Below are positions 1 through 12,076 of a DNA stretch of 64,000 nucleotides, piece after piece. This DNA comes from Cadophora sp. MPI-SDFR-AT-0126 (taxonomy: Eukaryota; Ascomycota; Leotiomycetes; Helotiales; Ploettnerulaceae), in the NCBI GenBank assembly GCA_020747065.1, contig JAGMVK010000026.1, forward strand, positions 558,001-622,000. Direction: 5' to 3'. Both the position numbers and the translations under genes were made by a program. The notes beneath the pieces were generated by a model. The model was not told where the DNA came from. It searched no databases and saw only the letters and a program-made list of their open reading frames with translations. How positions within the stretch are numbered: the first letter of the stretch is position 1; the number at the start of each line of letters is the position of its first letter.

Positions 1-869
1 AGAGAGTTGAAGAAGTTAGCAAGAGACCAGAAAGTCAAAATAGGGACTGTATACCTTTGCATTGGGATGAGATGGGTAGTTGTGGTCTGTTAGAGGCATC
101 AAGCTTTCGCTATCACCCACACCCTACGCCACGGGAAGTCCAGACCATGTAGGGCGCCCTGTGCACAGTTAGTAATCACACACAATAGGGGACCTACCAG
201 AATACCCAAGCAGCTGCGGCCGCTATCACTGCAACTCCAAGAGCTACAGCGGACGGTACCCAGCCTGATCGATCCTCCACCTCAGCGAGGGGCACCATCC
301 AACTCGGGTCTGAATCGTCCTCCTCCTCAGCACCCGAAGGGTTAGTAGAGGGGGAAACATAAGGAGAGAAATCAACGGCAATGCAAGGCTCAAGAATGGG
401 GATAAGACTCGAGTCATCCTCAACTAAGGAGACTGTGGACTCTGCACTATACAGAGTCATGGAGTCAGTGATGTCCAAATCATTGCAAGCTGCATCACAT
501 CGTGAGCAGTCGCAAGACTCGTCCGCACGCACTGCGTGGAATTTGGACTTGAAGGGATCCTTGATCTCGAAGGAATCCTCACTGAGGTCCTGAGAAGAAG
601 CAGCAGAAGAGGACGCAGATGACATGTGAGATAGATGAGAGATAGATGGAGAAGAAAATCGCGAAGGGGAAGGGGAAGTGGAAGGCGAACCAATGAAAGC
701 TAGATCAAACCAAGATGTTGGAGATGCGACTGGGGAGGTAGGAATGATGTTTTTGGATTTTGTGTTTTCGAGTTTTTTTGGTGTTTTGGATTGCTCGTAG
801 GCAGAAGATGAGATGTTAGTACGACTAACCTTCGACCCCAAGTCCACCGAATCCACCAATGTTCCCCTA

Positions 870-900
870 GGTACAATCAGGTGACATTGAAGAGCGCCAC
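870..900. repeat. Left terminal inverted repeat of the Tc1 element plus palindromic target
   Basis: These 31 bp match 2150-2180 exactly in inverted orientation. Positions 874-900 belong to the element. Positions 870-873 are host target sequence including the TA duplication. Confidence 0.9.
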
Positions 901-2176
901 TTTTCGCTTGTCTTACCGAATGCAGCCTTGCCCCTCCCCACGCACATATATCTTAATAATTCGATGATTTTTTAATAATATCACTTGAAATTTTCAAGAA
1001 TGGCTCGTGAACCAAAGACGAAACGAAAGGAGCTTACTCCGACGCAAAAATGTCGAATTTGGACCCTCCACGAGGAAGGTAATAACCCTTCCGTGATTCA
1101 TACCAAAACCGGCTACCCGCGATCCACAATTAATTCCTTCTTGAACCGACACACTTTAGCCCCTACAAATGGCTTTGAAAATAGGCCGGGAAGAGGAGCT
1201 ATGCGGAAAATCAAGCCGCAAGGGGAAAGAAACCTTCTGAGGGTAGCAAATCGAGACCCCCGGATGACTCTCAAAGCTCTTGGTACGCCGTCAAAATCAG
1301 GGAAAAGACTCCACCCACGTACAGTTGCTAGGATCCTCAAATTCCACGGCAAAGCAAAGCGCCGACCTCGCAAGAAGCCTTTCCTTACAGACGAGCACAA
1401 ACGACGTCGACGAGTCCATTGTAGAGCTGAAAAAGCTATGAAACGAGACAATCGGAAGGTGTGTTGGAGTGACGAAGTTACCTTTGAAGTAGGGGAGAAT
1501 ACGTGTACTTTCTGGGTCACGAGAGCTCCTGGAAGAGAGGAAGAGTACGCGGAGAAGAACCTCCGGCCTACTTTTAAGAGTGGACGCACGACTGTAGGCG
1601 TATGGAGTTGCTTTTGCGGAGACGAGATGGGACCGTTATATATGCTTCCGGAGGGCGAGAATATGACAGCAAAACGATACAAGTGGGTGCTTCAAACGCT
1701 CTTTATTCCGTTCTACGAGAAGATGAGACGAAAGTACGGCGAAGAAGTGATCATGCAAGAAGACAATGCCCCGTGGCATACAGCAAAGATTATCACAAAA
1801 TACCTAGCGAATAAGAAGGTAAATCGAATGACGTGGCCGGCGCAGTCTCCTGATCTTAATCCAATCGAGAATCTTTGGAAATATATTAAGAATATAATCT
1901 CTCAACGAAAGCACAGAGTAAAATCGGCAAAAGAGATGAGAGAAGCCTTGAAAGAAGTGTGGCCTTGTATCAATGGAAATTTCCTTCTAAAATTGTGTGA
2001 TTCTGTACCTAGGAGATGGGAAGCATGCTTGAAGAACAATGGAGGAGCAACGAAGTACTAATTCCCTATTAATTGAGCTATTCAGACTGATTCTACGTTG
2101 ATAATTGATGCAATTATGCTCAAGTGATAGAGGTGGGGTAAATCGTCACGTGGCGCTCTTCAATGTCACCTGATTG
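874..2176 (+). mobile_element. Tc1-like DNA transposon, apparently complete
   Basis: The element is 1303 bp. It begins CAATCAGGTGACATTG and ends with the exact reverse complement, and is flanked on both sides by the dinucleotide TA (872-873 and 2177-2178), the standard Tc1/mariner target duplication. The terminal inverted repeats are identical over the outer 27 bp, and the match extends 4 bp into flanking DNA because the target itself reads GGTACC. It carries one intact transposase gene. Perfect repeats plus an open reading frame point to a recent insertion that has so far escaped RIP, unlike the copia element a few kilobases away. Confidence 0.92.
1000..2061 (+). CDS. Tc1-family DDE transposase (353 aa)
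   Basis: Catalyses cut-and-paste transposition of the surrounding element. Residues about 5-115 hold paired helix-turn-helix DNA-binding regions (LTPTQKCRIWTLHEEG; later GKRLHPRTVARILKFHGK) with a basic linker GRGAMRKIKPQG between them. The catalytic core shows the first Asp in WSDEVTF, the second in MQEDNAPWH and the Glu in SPDLNPIENLW. Thirty-four residues separate the second Asp from the Glu, the DD34E spacing of true Tc1 elements (fungal impala type) rather than the DD35D of pogo/Fot. The first ATG in frame is at 1000; a TTG 15 bp upstream is not needed. Length is normal for the family and there are no internal stops, so it may be active. The gene is transcribed opposite to the host gene it interrupts. 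Confidence 0.93.
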   Translation: MAREPKTKRKELTPTQKCRIWTLHEEGNNPSVIHTKTGYPRSTINSFLNRHTLAPTNGFENRPGRGAMRKIKPQGERNLLRVANRDPRMTLKALGTPSKSGKRLHPRTVARILKFHGKAKRRPRKKPFLTDEHKRRRRVHCRAEKAMKRDNRKVCWSDEVTFEVGENTCTFWVTRAPGREEEYAEKNLRPTFKSGRTTVGVWSCFCGDEMGPLYMLPEGENMTAKRYKWVLQTLFIPFYEKMRRKYGEEVIMQEDNAPWHTAKIITKYLANKKVNRMTWPAQSPDLNPIENLWKYIKNIISQRKHRVKSAKEMREALKEVWPCINGNFLLKLCDSVPRRWEACLKNNGGATKY

Positions 2177-2180
2177 TACC
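2150..2180. repeat. Right terminal inverted repeat of the Tc1 element plus palindromic target
   Basis: This is the perfect inverted partner of 870-900. The element ends at 2176, followed by the TA target duplication at 2177-2178. Confidence 0.9.
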
Positions 2181-2633
2181 ACCGAGAAAGAAGGAGAGCT
2201 GCGAAGAGTCTGGAAGCTCTTAGCTGTGGTGTAAAACGCGTTATCATGTGTTCATATGGAGTGAGAAATGTTTGAGCGACAGTGAGGTCGCGACGGTGAG
2301 GTAGCGACAGCGAGGTTGATGGGAGCTGATGAGGTCCAAGTGCTGAAGGGCGATGGTAGATGAGAAACGCGCGAAAACGCGCGTCGACGCGTCAAACTGA
2401 TGCAGTGAAAGAATGGGGATGGAGTCAATCTTACCGGCAGCGCGCCTTTGATTCTCCGTGGTAGTGTGGTAACGGGAAGACATCGAAGGACCGGAAGATT
2501 GATGGAGGAGAGAAGAAGATGTTTGGGACATGAACCCAAGACCAGTCTCAAAGAGAGAGGCCGAAGTAGAGCTGCGGTGCCCAGGAGCCACCGAGCTAGA
2601 AGGAAAAGGTGTGTAGCGCTGGAAGCGAGACAT

Positions 2634-4351
2634 GAGGAGAGATGGAGGAAAGAAAGGAGAGAAGGTTGCGAAGAGAGCGAGATTCCTTATGTACTGCTGA
2701 TGAATAAGCTGGAACTTGACCGGCTGAGGTGTAGACTGCTGGCTCGTAATTGGGTCCTTCGAGGAGAGTCTACCCAGATGAGGGTTGAAGGGCGGCCAGA
2801 GAGGGCAGTCTGACGGATGAGGATAGCGTGGAAGGTTGCCAGTGGGCGATGAGGATATAAGGAATCGAAGTTTTGGGCTTTCATGGCACTTGAGGAGATG
2901 AAATGAAGATGTATCGATGCATAGTCGGATAAGAGAAGTCTAGACTTGACAGATAAACCACATAGGAGTCTGATATTGCGTTGTGGAAGGAGCGTTTTGA
3001 TGAACTTTGGCCTCGAGCAGTGAAAACAAGAGGAAGAGCACAAGCATAGTACAACTGAACATGCAAGCTTTCCAAACATCGCAGAGTCATTACTGATGAC
3101 TTCCCAACGAAATAGAGACGTGCGCTCGATTGCTTTGTTGACATTGCCGTCCCTTCGATGCCGACAGCGATGCCATCAACGAGAGCGCCGCAAGCCTACC
3201 ACAGGCCTCAAAAAGACCTTGAGAGGAAATCATAATGGTAGGAAAGGTCAGAAAATAGATATCTGACATACGAGAAAATGAGATGGGATAAGTGCTCTGC
3301 TTTGGATGGCTGACCTGAGCTCTGCAAGCAGTGCCAGAGCAGTGTCGACAACAGCTCCAAGCATAGCAAGCCTCATGACGCCATGCGCAGAAATATACAA
3401 CGGCATAACCTGCAAGGAAAGATACATGATATGCGAAGGAAGAAAAATCATTTGGAAGTCAGTCCTTCAAAGATGGGCTCGCCAACAAGCAGAGCCCGTC
3501 CGACCGCCGAATTCACCGCCAGCAAACACGAGCCTCTCAATGCCTTGTGAAGAATACCGCTATAACACAATTGGAATGTTAGACAAGTCATATACGCTAC
3601 ACAAGCTCGAGAACAAACTGGTTTCAGAGGATGAATGGCTGAAGTGGGGGAGGTAAACAAGTCACTCTGGGCGATAAAATTCTCTCCACCGACAGCCAGC
3701 AGCCGAGATTATGTATCCAAACAATTACTATGACTCTACCGAGAGACGCGAGAGGCAGAGCTCGCATATAAATGGCGTCGAAGACTACATTGGAGTGGGC
3801 AGTGGAGGTGGCAGCCTGCACTGCCATAGACCACCAGATTTCCATACCAACACTTCAACAAGTTCGACCCGCAACGACCGCAGAACTCTCCGCAAGGTGC
3901 AGATAAAGAAGATATAAGGTAAAAAATTGCATGTGGGCGGTGGTAATTCGAATAAGGGGACTCGATACTGAACATTTCAAAAATAAATCTGATACCAGAG
4001 GAGAAAGGAATGCCCAAACCACAAAGCCTCAGTTTGATGGAGTTGACAAGAAACTGTGAACAATGGGAAGGCTTCACCTTCGTGGAACTTTTGTTGCACA
4101 GTAATAATTTCTTGAAAGGACGAAAGCTGGAAAACAGGAGGTTGCCAGCTAGGTTGCCGAAATATGACCTGCAGACGGATTGAACATCAAACCCTTCTGC
4201 CTTTTCGCGATATGGGAGACAAGCAGAACTGCGCTTCAACAAACATTATCTGCCCTGATGATCGACAGAACATACGCAGATCGAAGACAGGGGTGACAAC
4301 TGGTGGAGATAAGAAAATTTGCTGCTCTGCCTCCAGTCCCCAACACCCAAC
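2634..4351. other. Intergenic stretch without an assignable gene
   Basis: Several short open frames occur on the minus strand (for example 3248-3451, 3448-3660 and 3736-4242). Some read as hydrophobic and could be pieces of an unrecognised spliced gene, but no domain and no convincing exon chain were found. No tRNA or long repeat is visible. Confidence 0.4.
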
Positions 4352-5643
4352 CTATCCAATGCCAGGCTTGAACGCTGCCGCAATACAAATTTGAGCCTCT
4401 TTCATGACTGCTCCACCCTCGCCAGCGGGGAATCGAGCAACATACTTCAAGTCTCTCCCTTCGACGATAGGAACGAGATCGTAGGTGACTTCATAATGCG
4501 GCTTGCCCCGCAGCACACCATTTTCGTCAGGTTTTGGACCGACTGGTGAGATCAGGCCTTGGTCTCGAAGGAATGTCATGTCGGTTATGATTCGTCCCAC
4601 AATTTGAGCATCTGGAAGCACAATTAGTCTGATCCAGCGGAGACTTCGATGGCATTGATATGTACCCTTGTTCAAGGAATGCTTCACGTCGTAGTGAGAT
4701 TGAATATTGTCGCTCTCATTCACATACAGTATTTCTTCGCACTCGAATTTTCTTTTGTCAAGGCCGAAGGCGTGGGTACAGACGAATGGATGGTATTCAT
4801 GGATGGCTTCAATGAGATCATTCTGTCCAGAGTAGTCAGCTTGAGAGCGGGATTTGACCGAGCAGCGCTAATCACCTTGTGCATGAAGCAGTCAATAACC
4901 GTAACATATTCATGTCCATCGAAGGGGTCTGCTTTGATCTGAGCTTCCTTGTGGCCCTCCTCCTGATCAGGGTCATTGGGCTCGAACGGTTCCGTACGTA
5001 AGAATCCGTAGCCCGAGACAGCCTTTCGTTCCAGCCCATCCTTGAGACAAAGTGCCCGTAGAGTCGCACCAGTAGCAATAGCCGTTACACTGTAAAGCTT
5101 AGTCAATGATGAAGATTTGTAACTCAATCCAGATGACTCACCAGTCTTGCTCGTTGGTGACGAAAAGATCGTGTCATATTCCAGCTTGCGCTTCCTGGCA
5201 AATTCTACCAGGTACTTCCTCAAGAAGCTGCGGAGCGAAGGGGATGCTCCAAAACCTCCCATCAGAGACACTTTCTGTTCAACACGATAAGTCAGATACA
5301 TGACTACAGAAGGACTGGGGCTGAGGCTGCGAACCTTTATCTCGATGTCGACATGCAGAGCACCTTCGATTTGCTTCTCTAGGACCGCAACGGTTCTCTT
5401 GAGAAGGGGCGAGAAGGTCTCATCGTAGTCCTCCCTGTTTTCGAATATTCAGCAAAGCTCTCTTTTGAAGGTCATTGGGAGGACGTTGTCTCCATGTCTA
5501 CTCGCTTTCCAAGAAGTACGTATCCGGCGTTGAGTTTCTTATGTTCCAACCCTCGTTGCTTTCTCTCGTCATCCCCACGCAAGCCGGGTATCTTCACCTC
5601 GCCGACAGGACGTAACGTCTAACCCCCCCCCTTCCGGCCACCC

Positions 5644-5915
5644 TTTTACACCAAAAATCGTCAAAACTCACTACTTTAAATTATTAATAACTTTATTATT
5701 TATTAATAGAATTACCTAAAATTAAGAATTTGGATTATTTTTTATATGTTCTTTTATATTCCTAAGTCTTTTTTATTTTCTATTACGTAATATTATAAAA
5801 TAAGTATTTAAAGTTTAAGAATTTTTTTACATACAAATTTAGTGTAAAAATATTTTTTCAATATTTTTTAATAACTTTAGTAATTATTATTATAAATAAC
5901 TAAAACTTGCTATAT
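5644..5915. repeat. Left long inverted arm of the outer element
   Basis: Pairs in inverted orientation with about 13735-13991. The outer part (5644-5849) is itself bounded by inverted copies of TTTTACACCAAA (the inner copy reads TTTAGTGTAAAA), so each arm resembles a miniature element of about 200 bp. Differences between arms are mostly C/T and G/A, plus a few indels. Confidence 0.55.
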
Positions 5916-5927
5916 AGGTATATTATA

Positions 5928-6142
5928 TGTTGGTCCACAGGCCTATACAGGACATGTCTCAGCTAGAATAGGGGGTAGGACCACTTGCGGAGGCGATTCG
6001 GTGGCGTTTCGGAGGCAGTATATAGTCTGGTATCTCCCACCCCCTCTTAGAAATATACAGATTTTCCACACTATTAAGCTTGATATGTATATACATGATA
6101 TTTACGTTTAATTCTTGGCTTATATTCGGTATTGAACCGATA
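5928..6142 (+). repeat. 5' LTR of the copia element (215 bp)
   Basis: Same length as 13327-13541. About 13 positions differ and every difference I see is a transition (C/T or G/A). It is preceded by the TTATA target duplication. Confidence 0.9.
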
Positions 6143-6469
6143 CTGATCAGTGGTTAACACGTACTACAGAGCAGATAGGTTACGGCAAGAAAAGCGGCGA
6201 CTTCAACGTTGAGTACTTAGCTGTACTTAACAGGTAACTCTTTGAAACTAAATCAACGAGTAGCGATTTAGGAGTAAGGGATAGGCATTACGTTTAGACT
6301 GTAAATCTTGTACACTTGTACACATAATAACAGCGGCGATTCCTCTTCGATAATCGTTAAGTTAATTACTTGACTCTAGCTAAAGAGCTTTTAAGTAAAC
6401 AACACTATATTCGGAAGACTACCGATTCAGATACGAACTATAGCTGAAGAAACACTAGCTGTTTCAGAC

Positions 6470-9400
6470 CGGGAGGAAAGAGTAGAAGGGGAAGAGGAAG
6501 CGGCGGAAGCAGTGTAGATAAGGCTAAAGCTAGTGGAGGAACTACTAGAGGATCCAATGAAGCTTTCGCAGGAGTTTCGGAAGCTCTTCTGCGATAGTAG
6601 TAAGAAGGGCGAGTTCCTTTTCCAAGACTACTGGGAGTACTTCGGAAATTAGTCTCTATTCCATTTTTCCCGGATAAGGAAATCAGAGCGGATCATGCTA
6701 CGGGACGCATTACGAGCTAACGGTGTTTACGTATAATAGGATAGAGCACCAGTATCCATTGCGTTAGCTTAGATAGCACGAGCTAAAGATAATATTTAGT
6801 CAGAGGATTAGTTAAGGTTACAGATTCAGAACGCTCCCGAGACAGTACCGGACCAGATTCAGAGCACTCGCTAAGCGACGACCTTAACTACCTAAACACT
6901 TTACTAGAGAGTGCCTCCACTACATTAACATAATAAACTAACAGTGGTGATCGATTCTGTTAAGTCGACTACTCCAGAGGAGGAAGAGGGGACGCGCTAA
7001 CGTGTTCAGTTAAGAAGTAATTTCCCAAGGGCCGAGGTATCTCAGAGCTTAGATAATTTTGCTACCCCTGCCTATGTAAAACTCACTATTCCAGACGACG
7101 ATTTGTATAGCGTAATACTACTAGTTCATATAAAGAGGGAGTTCTCATTTACCCCTAGGAGAGGACCCCTAAATACAGCACTAATATGGAGACCGAACGA
7201 GAATCTGTTGCTAAATCCAGTGCTAGCCCCGGATGTGTACTCGCGGGATGGGTCTTTGCCCCTATTTGCGGGACCTAGACCTAACGGACTATATACGGAG
7301 CAGATACGACCGTCCTAGTATGTCCAGGATATATTGACGCAGGGTTAATTGAAGTCCTTAGTAAGCCTCAGTAAGATGTACATAAAAGAGCTTCAGTATA
7401 GTAGGTCTAAAGACTACTTAGATAAGAAACTATATATCTTTGCCGACTTCTGCTAGAAAGCTGGCGTTAACTATGATATTTAGTACCGGGTATTTCCGAC
7501 GATACTCCGGGACGGAGCAAGTTCGTACTATTATTAGTACCTATAGAATAAAGGGTATAAATTTAATGATCTTATCAAAGTAACACGTACTAACTTCGAG
7601 ACGGAGGAGAGAGCCAACTAATTCCTCAGCTATTAGTTTAGCCTGACTTTCTTGTTATTTCAAACCGAGCCTTACCAGAAGGGCAGGCTAATTTTAGCTC
7701 AGTTAGAGAGCTTCGCCAGAGAACTGCAAAGCATCTAACTTAGCTTTAAAGATAATAATATACGAAACGATAAAACGTTACGCGATAAGCTTATATAGGG
7801 AGTATCTAGAAACCCGCTCTTCAAGATAGCGTTATTTTAAGCACTACTTATATTCCCTATATTAATAGATAGCCTTCGCACGGCTTTAAGCGTAGAAATA
7901 ACCCATAAGTCAGGACCACGAGTAGGAAAATACACCAGGTTAGGGCCGAATCACCATTATTCCTATGTAGCGGATAGAAGAGCCCTCTATTCAGATCAGA
8001 GGATGAAGTTTTCAGTAGGTAATAAACGTGGAATTAAATTCTAGCCTAAACTAGGTTACACGAGGTGCATTATCTGTAAGAAGATAGATTACTATAGTAG
8101 CTGTTATTCTAACGAGGAGTAGAGAGTATTAAAGGTAAAGTACTTTACTAAGCGTAAAGCAGAAGGTATAAAGGCAACTAACGATTCTTTTAAGGCCTAC
8201 TTAGCGTATACTAAGGGAACCGGATTAGATTCGAATTAGAACCGGGGAGATCCCGGAATTTAGGAAGATAATCTAGATTCCTAGGATTCTGATACTTCAT
8301 TATATTCTGATGATTTATTAACTAGTTCCGATAGCGGGAATAAAGACAGAAAGGCTTTCTTCACGACCGTGTTTACAGTAAGTAAGGCAGAATATAATAT
8401 ACGAGACGTTATGAAAAGGCTTAACGAACGGAAGGCGTTATATATACTAGAGAGTAGAATTCAAAAACTACCCTAAGAAGAGAGGTACACGACGCAATAG
8501 ACAGATCGATTCTTTCAGGGTCTTCTTATTAATATAGGAGCGTCTAGTAAGAACATAGGAGGTATTAATTAATTGCGTGCGTTGTAGCGAGTTCGGAATA
8601 TTAAGTACGATACTAGTTAATCGGGCAGGAGTCGGATCCAATTCAGAGCTAGTTCTTATACCTCCCTAAGAGTTACTATAGTAGATACCCTAGTTAGGGT
8701 TTTGGACTTCTATATTATGGATACGGACGTGCTATTCTTAGTATATTTATAATAGCTAGATAAGATAGGTGCGTACTATAATAACCTACAGAATATATTG
8801 ATTTAGGGAGATAAGAGGTACTTAATTATACGAAAGAAGAAACACCCATGGCTTCTTTTGGACTAGTATTATTAACTAATCGAACCTTTAGTTAATATAA
8901 TCAGCTAGTGCTATTTAACAGAGATAGAGATTCGTCGGCTTTATAGACGATTTAGCTACATATTAGTATAACGTCTGTAGCATTTACTAGACTAAGCTGG
9001 CTATAAGTCTAATTCCAATATCATGTTACGGGTTAAAGAGATGTGTAAGTACTACCAGAAATATGCAGATGCTTTATACAGGTTTAAATTCAAACTATAA
9101 GACGATGTAGACTTTAACTACATAGTTTACGTTAATATTATATAGTTTGGAGAACGATATGCACTTCATATAGTAGATAAGGCTATAGGATTCGGGGCTG
9201 TAAAGCTGCTCCGAAAGCGCCCTAGTTCAGCTATAGCTCGGGCTACTTTCAACGTATTTAAGTTAGTATAGATAGATATATATATTGGATCCCCTGACTT
9301 CGTTGTCTATAACTATAGAACTAACTTCAACTCTGCGGAGTTTCGGGGTGCACTTAGGGCTGTAGGGAGCACGCCTAAACTTATCCTGGTAGAGGTATAC

Positions 9401-11697
9401 TACTTAATTGGTAAAGTAGAACGATATTATCGTCTACTCTGATATACCTACGAAATCGTCACGGAAGAGCACCCTAATATAAGTGATAAGGATCGCCTAC
9501 AGATGGCTGTTAAAGCTATTAACGATATAGCTAGACTAAATAGCTTGATCCCTACGCTTCTTGTTTTCGGTGCCTACCTAAAAATAACGGAAATAGATCC
9601 TCTAAACCTATCTATCTAATAACGTGCGGAGACTATTAAGAGGGCTATGATAGAGGTGCGCTAAATACATGTGAAACAGTAAGTTAATAATGCGCTAGTA
9701 ACTCGTAACGGCCCTAGTATAACGTATATTTATGATCTTAAGCTTTAAGATTAAGTATTAATCTAGCGTGAAAAGAAGGGATGGAAGGAACTGTACACTT
9801 TCTTAGGAATAGAGGGCGAAGTATGTAAAATAGATATGGATAATAGCAGAACACGTATATTTCGTTTAATATTAGTACGTCTATTTAAGACAGATATATC
9901 TGGCGTCGAATAAAAGAAAGAAAAATTGCCAGATATGACCCGTGAGCCTAGCTCACTAGTCCGAAAAGCCCCTGAAACTGCACCGAAACTCCCTCGAATC
10001 GCTATCGAAGTCCTATTTATAAAGCCAATTATAGGACTACTAATAATTAATGATGATTATAATACTGAAGTGTTTCTAACTAAGAAGGAGATAAGAGATC
10101 GAGAGCTATCGATCAAGCTACGCGTAGAGGGTAAGATCACCACACCTAGCCTACTATTTCAGTAATCCCGACGAACTGAGTACGAAGCTCTTATTAAGAG
10201 AGGTGTTTTTATGCCGATTTCCAAAGGCGACTCTAGAGTAAGAAGCTACCGCATCTTTAAATTAAGGATAGTAGATAAAGTGAAGGGTAAGGAGTCTGTA
10301 ACACTATACGAGAAATCAAGGCTCGTCATCTAATACTTCAACGATAAAGGTAAGAAGGAGATATTAACCCAGTCTCCTACTATCTAACGGGTAAGTCAGA
10401 GATTACTTATCTCCCTAGCCGCAACTATAAGGCACCTGAACTAGGTCCGAAAGAAGTCCGGTATACGTCTGGTAATCCGAGATATTACCTAGGCCTACGT
10501 CCAGTTAACGATAAAACTCCTTCGGAATATCTTTATATAGCCGCTAGAAGAGATCGCAGATGAATTCCCCCTTAGTACGATATTCATAGTAATACTCCCT
10601 CTTTATAGTATACTAGAATCCGGAAATCACTAGTTTAATACCTACTATAAGCACTATATAGAAAGGCTCCAGATAGAAACGTTAATGTATAACCCTTGCT
10701 TGCTAATTAGTACTAAAGAAAGCCACGAGTTTAGAGTCGTTGGAATGTAAATAAACAATACTCTTATCCTCGGGGATAATGACTTCTTGGTAAGAGAGCA
10801 GGATAGGATTACGGAAGCTAATTTCCTGATGAAGCCGATTCAGGTCCTACTCCCCTTCGAATCTATTACGTTCAACAGATATACTATTACTTTGGACAGA
10901 GACGACATTTATATATCGCAGAAAAGGTAAGGAGCAAGGCTAGAATTAGTTAATATGAAAGTATCAGATTATAAGAAGGCCTACGTAGAGTAACGCGCTC
11001 GCGGAGCTTATATTATAACGATTTACTAACTGGAAGCTAACTTTGATCTATCGGTAGCAGCGTAATATCAGGATCCAACGATCAACGACGCTAAAGCTTT
11101 AAACTAACGCCTTTAATAGCAGATAGATAACGCGGAGAGAGGTTTATAGTACATACTAGTTGATCTACGCTATACTAAACTTTATATCTTCGTCGATAGA
11201 TCATTTACTAATAACAAGGATCTAAGTTCTTAGATCGGGTTTCTAGTAGTAATCGGAACAGAAACGGAGGGGGACACGGAATTTATCCTCTCCGGTAATA
11301 TTATTTATATAAGCTCCATAAAGTGTAAGAGAGTAACGCGTGCTATACTCGCTTTAGAGCTATATACTATAATAGCAGGAATCGATATATTAATTACCTT
11401 AGGAACTACTATCAATATAGTAACGGATAAGCTTAAATTACCACAGCTTCCTACTATAGTATATACAGATTCCCTATCTCTCTATAAGTGTATTATTAAG
11501 CTTGGCACTACGAAGGAGAAACGTTTAATAATTGATATAATAGTAATTCGTTAATTATATAAGCGTAGGGAGTTAACGGAGATTCAATGGATCGATGGCA
11601 CTTATAATCCTACTAATGCTATAATAAAAACAACGCTGAATAGAGCTCTTTAAGAGCTAATTAATACTAATACCTTAACTATGAAGATAGAGGGTTG
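6470..11697 (+). pseudogene. Degenerate copia gag-pol
   Basis: Only fragments read through. About 8060-8120 resembles a gag zinc knuckle (CIICKK.., with a Tyr where the His would be). Around 8520 a GASSKNIGG stretch recalls the aspartyl protease active site. About 9140-9480 resembles the integrase core (RYALHIVDKA; SPDFVVYNYRTNFNS; IGKVERYY). From 9926 the reverse transcriptase begins; its longest open piece is 9926-10165, and NPCLL...NNTLIL at about 10690-10770 is the catalytic region. About 11160-11690 is RNase H-like (LYIFVDRSFTNNKD; VYTDSLSLYKCI). Dozens of in-frame TAG/TAA codons make it non-functional. Domain calls are by eye across stops; order and spacing agree with Ty1/copia. Confidence 0.78.
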
Positions 11698-12076
11698 AGT
11701 TCAGAGGCTACTTAATATCGATTTAGAAGCTAGTTTAACTTATGATTTAGGCTCACGAATCGACGGTACTAATTCAGTGGAGTAACGGAGAAGTTTCAGA
11801 CAAGGGGTGATTTTTCCTTTGTTATAATTTCCTTATAACTCTTATTAATTACTTGCAATTATTTTCAGTTATGTTTAAGATATAGAAGGGAGAACGAGTT
11901 TAATTTGCAAGTAATTACCCTCTGATTCAAAGTACTAATAGGTAGCCTTACGACGACACTCTAACAGGGACTAAGTACCGGTTTCACCACAGGGGGTTAC
12001 TCCTGTACACCGGTATAAAGAAAGTACTGCTACGAAGAACCAACTACAAAGCCTTTCCGAAACAGGGCCTATTCCC

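Larger units (their letters stand above)
194..2633 (-). pseudogene. Ser-rich tail-anchored protein gene, exon 2 interrupted by a Tc1 element
   Basis: I do not recognise the family. Exon 1 runs from the ATG at 2633 to 2435. A GTAAGA donor at 2434 and a CACAG acceptor ending at 2224 define a 211-bp intron, and 2224 is the only acceptor that restores frame. Exon 2 would run from 2223 to the stop at 194. The Tc1 element (874-2176) with its duplicated TA sits inside exon 2. Removing element plus one TA (1305 bp, a multiple of three) leaves one open frame across the site. The product is Ser/Thr/Pro-rich, has a Cys-rich patch (ESCDCSRCDAAC), an acidic stretch near the C-terminus and a final hydrophobic helix of about 20 residues ending FW, typical of a tail anchor. 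As it stands, translation would hit a TGA about 20 codons inside the element (2120-2122). The splice model and the lesion are seen in the sequence; the membrane anchor is inferred. Confidence 0.6.

Noticed and set aside
1113..1682. Open frame of 189 codons on the strand opposite the transposase
   Set aside because: It is a shadow of the transposase gene, with no domain and the composition of an antisense frame.
3248..4242. Several minus-strand frames with hydrophobic content
   Set aside because: No domain, and no set of introns joins them convincingly. Left as unassigned intergenic DNA.
7103..7318. 71-codon plus-strand frame in the copia element
   Set aside because: At most a stop-free piece of degenerate gag sequence; not a separate gene.
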